Shown: positions 62,634 through 64,000 of the stretch, piece by piece
How positions within the stretch are numbered: position 1 is the stretch's first letter
How the letters are laid out: each line of letters opens with the position of its first letter
Source: Cryobacterium sp. GrIS_2_6
GTDB lineage: Bacteria; Actinomycetota; Actinomycetes; Actinomycetales; Microbacteriaceae
Reading direction: 5' to 3'
Assembly: GCF_035984545.1 (NCBI RefSeq)
Contig: NZ_JAXCHP010000001.1
Span: forward strand, 3,348,001-3,412,000
DNA: 64,000 nt
Notes under the pieces: generated by a model
Seen by the model: the letters and a program-made list of their open reading frames with translations, nothing else
Told to the model about the DNA's origin: nothing
The model's database searches: none
Position numbers and translations under genes: made by a program

Positions 62634-64000
62634 CCGGGACCAGGGACTCGTCCGGGCGCCGCCAGGGACGATCGCGGCTGCCGGCCCTGCCGCGCGTGAG
62701 GTCGCTGCGCCGCCGCCTCGTCTTCGCCACGGCGCTGCTCACGACCGTCGGCATGGCGGCATTGCTCTCCCTGACCGTCGCCGTGCTGACGCACGTCGTG
62801 AGCGAGGACATCGACGGCCTCCTCGCCGAGCGCGCGGCATCCGCCCTCGCGACGGTCGCGCGCCAGGGTGACGGCATCGGGGTCACCCGGAACGCGGCCG
62901 GCGGCCTCGGCGACGTCACCTGGATCTACGACGCATCCGGCCGGCTCGTCAGCGCGACCGCGACCGGGACGGGCTCGACGCCGACCGGCGGGGAATCGGA
63001 CCCGGCGCCGGTCGCGGGACCGTCCGAACTCACGGCCGGACTCGCGGCGCTGAGCTCGGTCACTGAGCCGACGGAGCGCGAGAGCGGCGGCTGGAGACTC
63101 CGCGCGGTGCCCATCGTCCTGCCGGGCGAGACGGAACGGATCGGCGTCGCCGTGGTCGGCCTGTCCCTCGCGCCGTACCAGCGGACCGAGACACGTACCA
63201 TGCTCGTGGGCATCGGCCCCGCCGTTCTCGTCGTGCTCGGAGTCAGCGGGATGGCGGCCTGGATCGTGCGCCGCGCGTTGCGGCCCGTCGAGGTGATGGC
63301 CAGGCGGGCGTCCGCATGGAGCGCGGATGACCTCACCGGGAGGTTCGACCTCGGCGAGCCCCATGACGAACTCACCCGCCTCGGCCAGGTGCTCGACGGC
63401 CTGCTCGCGCGGGTCTCGCGCACGATCATCGCGGAGCAGCGCCTGACCGCGGAACTCGCCCATGAGCTCCGCAGCCCGCTGACGGTGATCCGGGCTGAGG
63501 CGGAGCTCGCGGGACTCGATCCGACGCTCTCGCCGGCGCAAGCGGAGCGGTTCGGCCGAATCGGCGCATCCGTCGACCAGCTCACCGAGGTGATCGGCAC
63601 CCTGCTCTCGGTGTCCCGCGGCCAGGTGAACCGTGACGAGCGGGCGCCGGTAGACGCCGTGCTGCACGCTGCTGTCGCGGCAGCGGCCGGGGCGCCGGCT
63701 GACGCGGCGCCGGAGATCGTCGTCGCCCCCGCTCCCGGTCTCGAGCTCGGGGTTCCGCAGGCCGTCGCGCTGCGTGCCCTCGCGCCGCTGCTCGAGAACG
63801 CCGTGCGGTACGGCCGCACGCGGGTCACGGTCGCGGCGGTCGCGCAGGGCGGTTCGATCCGGATCAGCGTGAGAGACGACGGTCCGGGAATCGGAGACCT
63901 CGACCCGGAGCTGCTGTTCACGCCTGGATACCGGGCGGCAGAGAGCCCCGGTGCCGGGCTCGGCCTGGCGCTTGCGCGCAGGGTCGCGGTCGCCGCGGGC
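62630..64000 (+). CDS. Sensor histidine kinase (3' end beyond window)
   Basis: At least 457 residues, still open at the window end. One transmembrane helix near residue 35 (FATALLTTVGMAALLSLTVA), an extracellular sensor region of about 130 residues, a second helix (MLVGIGPAVLVVLGVSGMAA), a HAMP-like linker (RRALRPVEVMARRASAWSAD), the H-box AELAHELRSPLTVIRAEAEL, N-box LENAVRYG, and G-boxes DDGPGIG and GAGLGLALAR. It phosphorylates the response regulator with which it overlaps by 4 nt. Only a few C-terminal residues should be missing. Confidence 0.92.
   Translation, partial: MTGTRDSSGRRQGRSRLPALPRVRSLRRRLVFATALLTTVGMAALLSLTVAVLTHVVSEDIDGLLAERAASALATVARQGDGIGVTRNAAGGLGDVTWIYDASGRLVSATATGTGSTPTGGESDPAPVAGPSELTAGLAALSSVTEPTERESGGWRLRAVPIVLPGETERIGVAVVGLSLAPYQRTETRTMLVGIGPAVLVVLGVSGMAAWIVRRALRPVEVMARRASAWSADDLTGRFDLGEPHDELTRLGQVLDGLLARVSRTIIAEQRLTAELAHELRSPLTVIRAEAELAGLDPTLSPAQAERFGRIGASVDQLTEVIGTLLSVSRGQVNRDERAPVDAVLHAAVAAAAGAPADAAPEIVVAPAPGLELGVPQAVALRALAPLLENAVRYGRTRVTVAAVAQGGSIRISVRDDGPGIGDLDPELLFTPGYRAAESPGAGLGLALARRVAVAAG

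Noticed and set aside
1..64000. CRISPR array or rRNA operon
   Set aside because: No regularly spaced repeats with unique spacers and no rRNA-like stretch were seen; the only short tandem repeat is coding, inside rhaB copy B.

Overview
The window is high-GC DNA whose gene content (fhaA with a DUF3662 domain, PadR/AarF pairs, GTG starts, many 4-nt ATGA/GTGA overlaps, LacI-controlled sugar operons) points to an actinobacterium, most likely Microbacteriaceae; the assignment is an inference. It divides into an accessory island (about 0.75-27.1 kb) and a chromosomal block devoted mainly to sugar catabolism (about 28-61 kb), ending in a cell-wall lipid gene and a two-component system.

Island. The left edge is the 5' part of fhaA (minus strand) and tRNA-Leu(CAG). 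Starting at the last tRNA base pair, a stretch of about 100 bp that includes a terminator hairpin recurs nearly unchanged at 24,586, and its hairpin core recurs again at 27,067. This looks like tandem integration beside the tRNA. Inside are: a DDE transposase translationally coupled to a tyrosine-recombinase-like protein that has lost catalytic residues, with a decayed second copy at the right end; a second recombinase-like paralogue; an XRE regulator; an MbcA/ParS-like pair; a TCD1-like protein followed by an AAA ATPase and a subtilase resembling the IetAS toxin-antitoxin/defence pair; a membrane-protein pair; a frameshifted IS256-family element; an excisionase-like protein with a DUF3039-like protein; and a secreted Rhs gene split by an IS21-family element with a 6-bp target duplication. 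Downstream of Rhs lies an array of displaced Rhs tips, each followed by a small membrane protein. The tips are hydrophobic, glycine-rich peptides, two of them bracketed by single cysteines, so they look like membrane-active toxins with membrane immunity proteins.

Junction. At 27.1-28.0 kb is gene debris: a truncated lipoprotein fused to a frameshifted, internally deleted flavin reductase.

Chromosomal block. PadR and an AarF/UbiB kinase form one operon. A divergent operon carries an MFS transporter, a TIM-barrel isomerase, a PfkB kinase and a D-2-hydroxyacid dehydrogenase. A UvrA-like ABC protein, an SDR reductase, and a GH65 phosphorylase with beta-phosphoglucomutase follow. From 42.6 to 60.7 kb lie two L-rhamnose gene sets. 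Set A has fucO, rhaB, rhaI, a class II aldolase and an MFS permease. Set B has a LacI regulator, an ABC importer, rhaM, rhaI, a fused aldolase/dehydrogenase and rhaB. Five copies of a TTGAAWCGWTTCAA-like dyad sit upstream of these units and define a probable LacI-family regulon. The two rhaI genes share an inverted block of 763 bp with no difference found, a sign of recent gene conversion. UppP and an OmpR-type regulator with its histidine kinase (cut by the window end) close the window.
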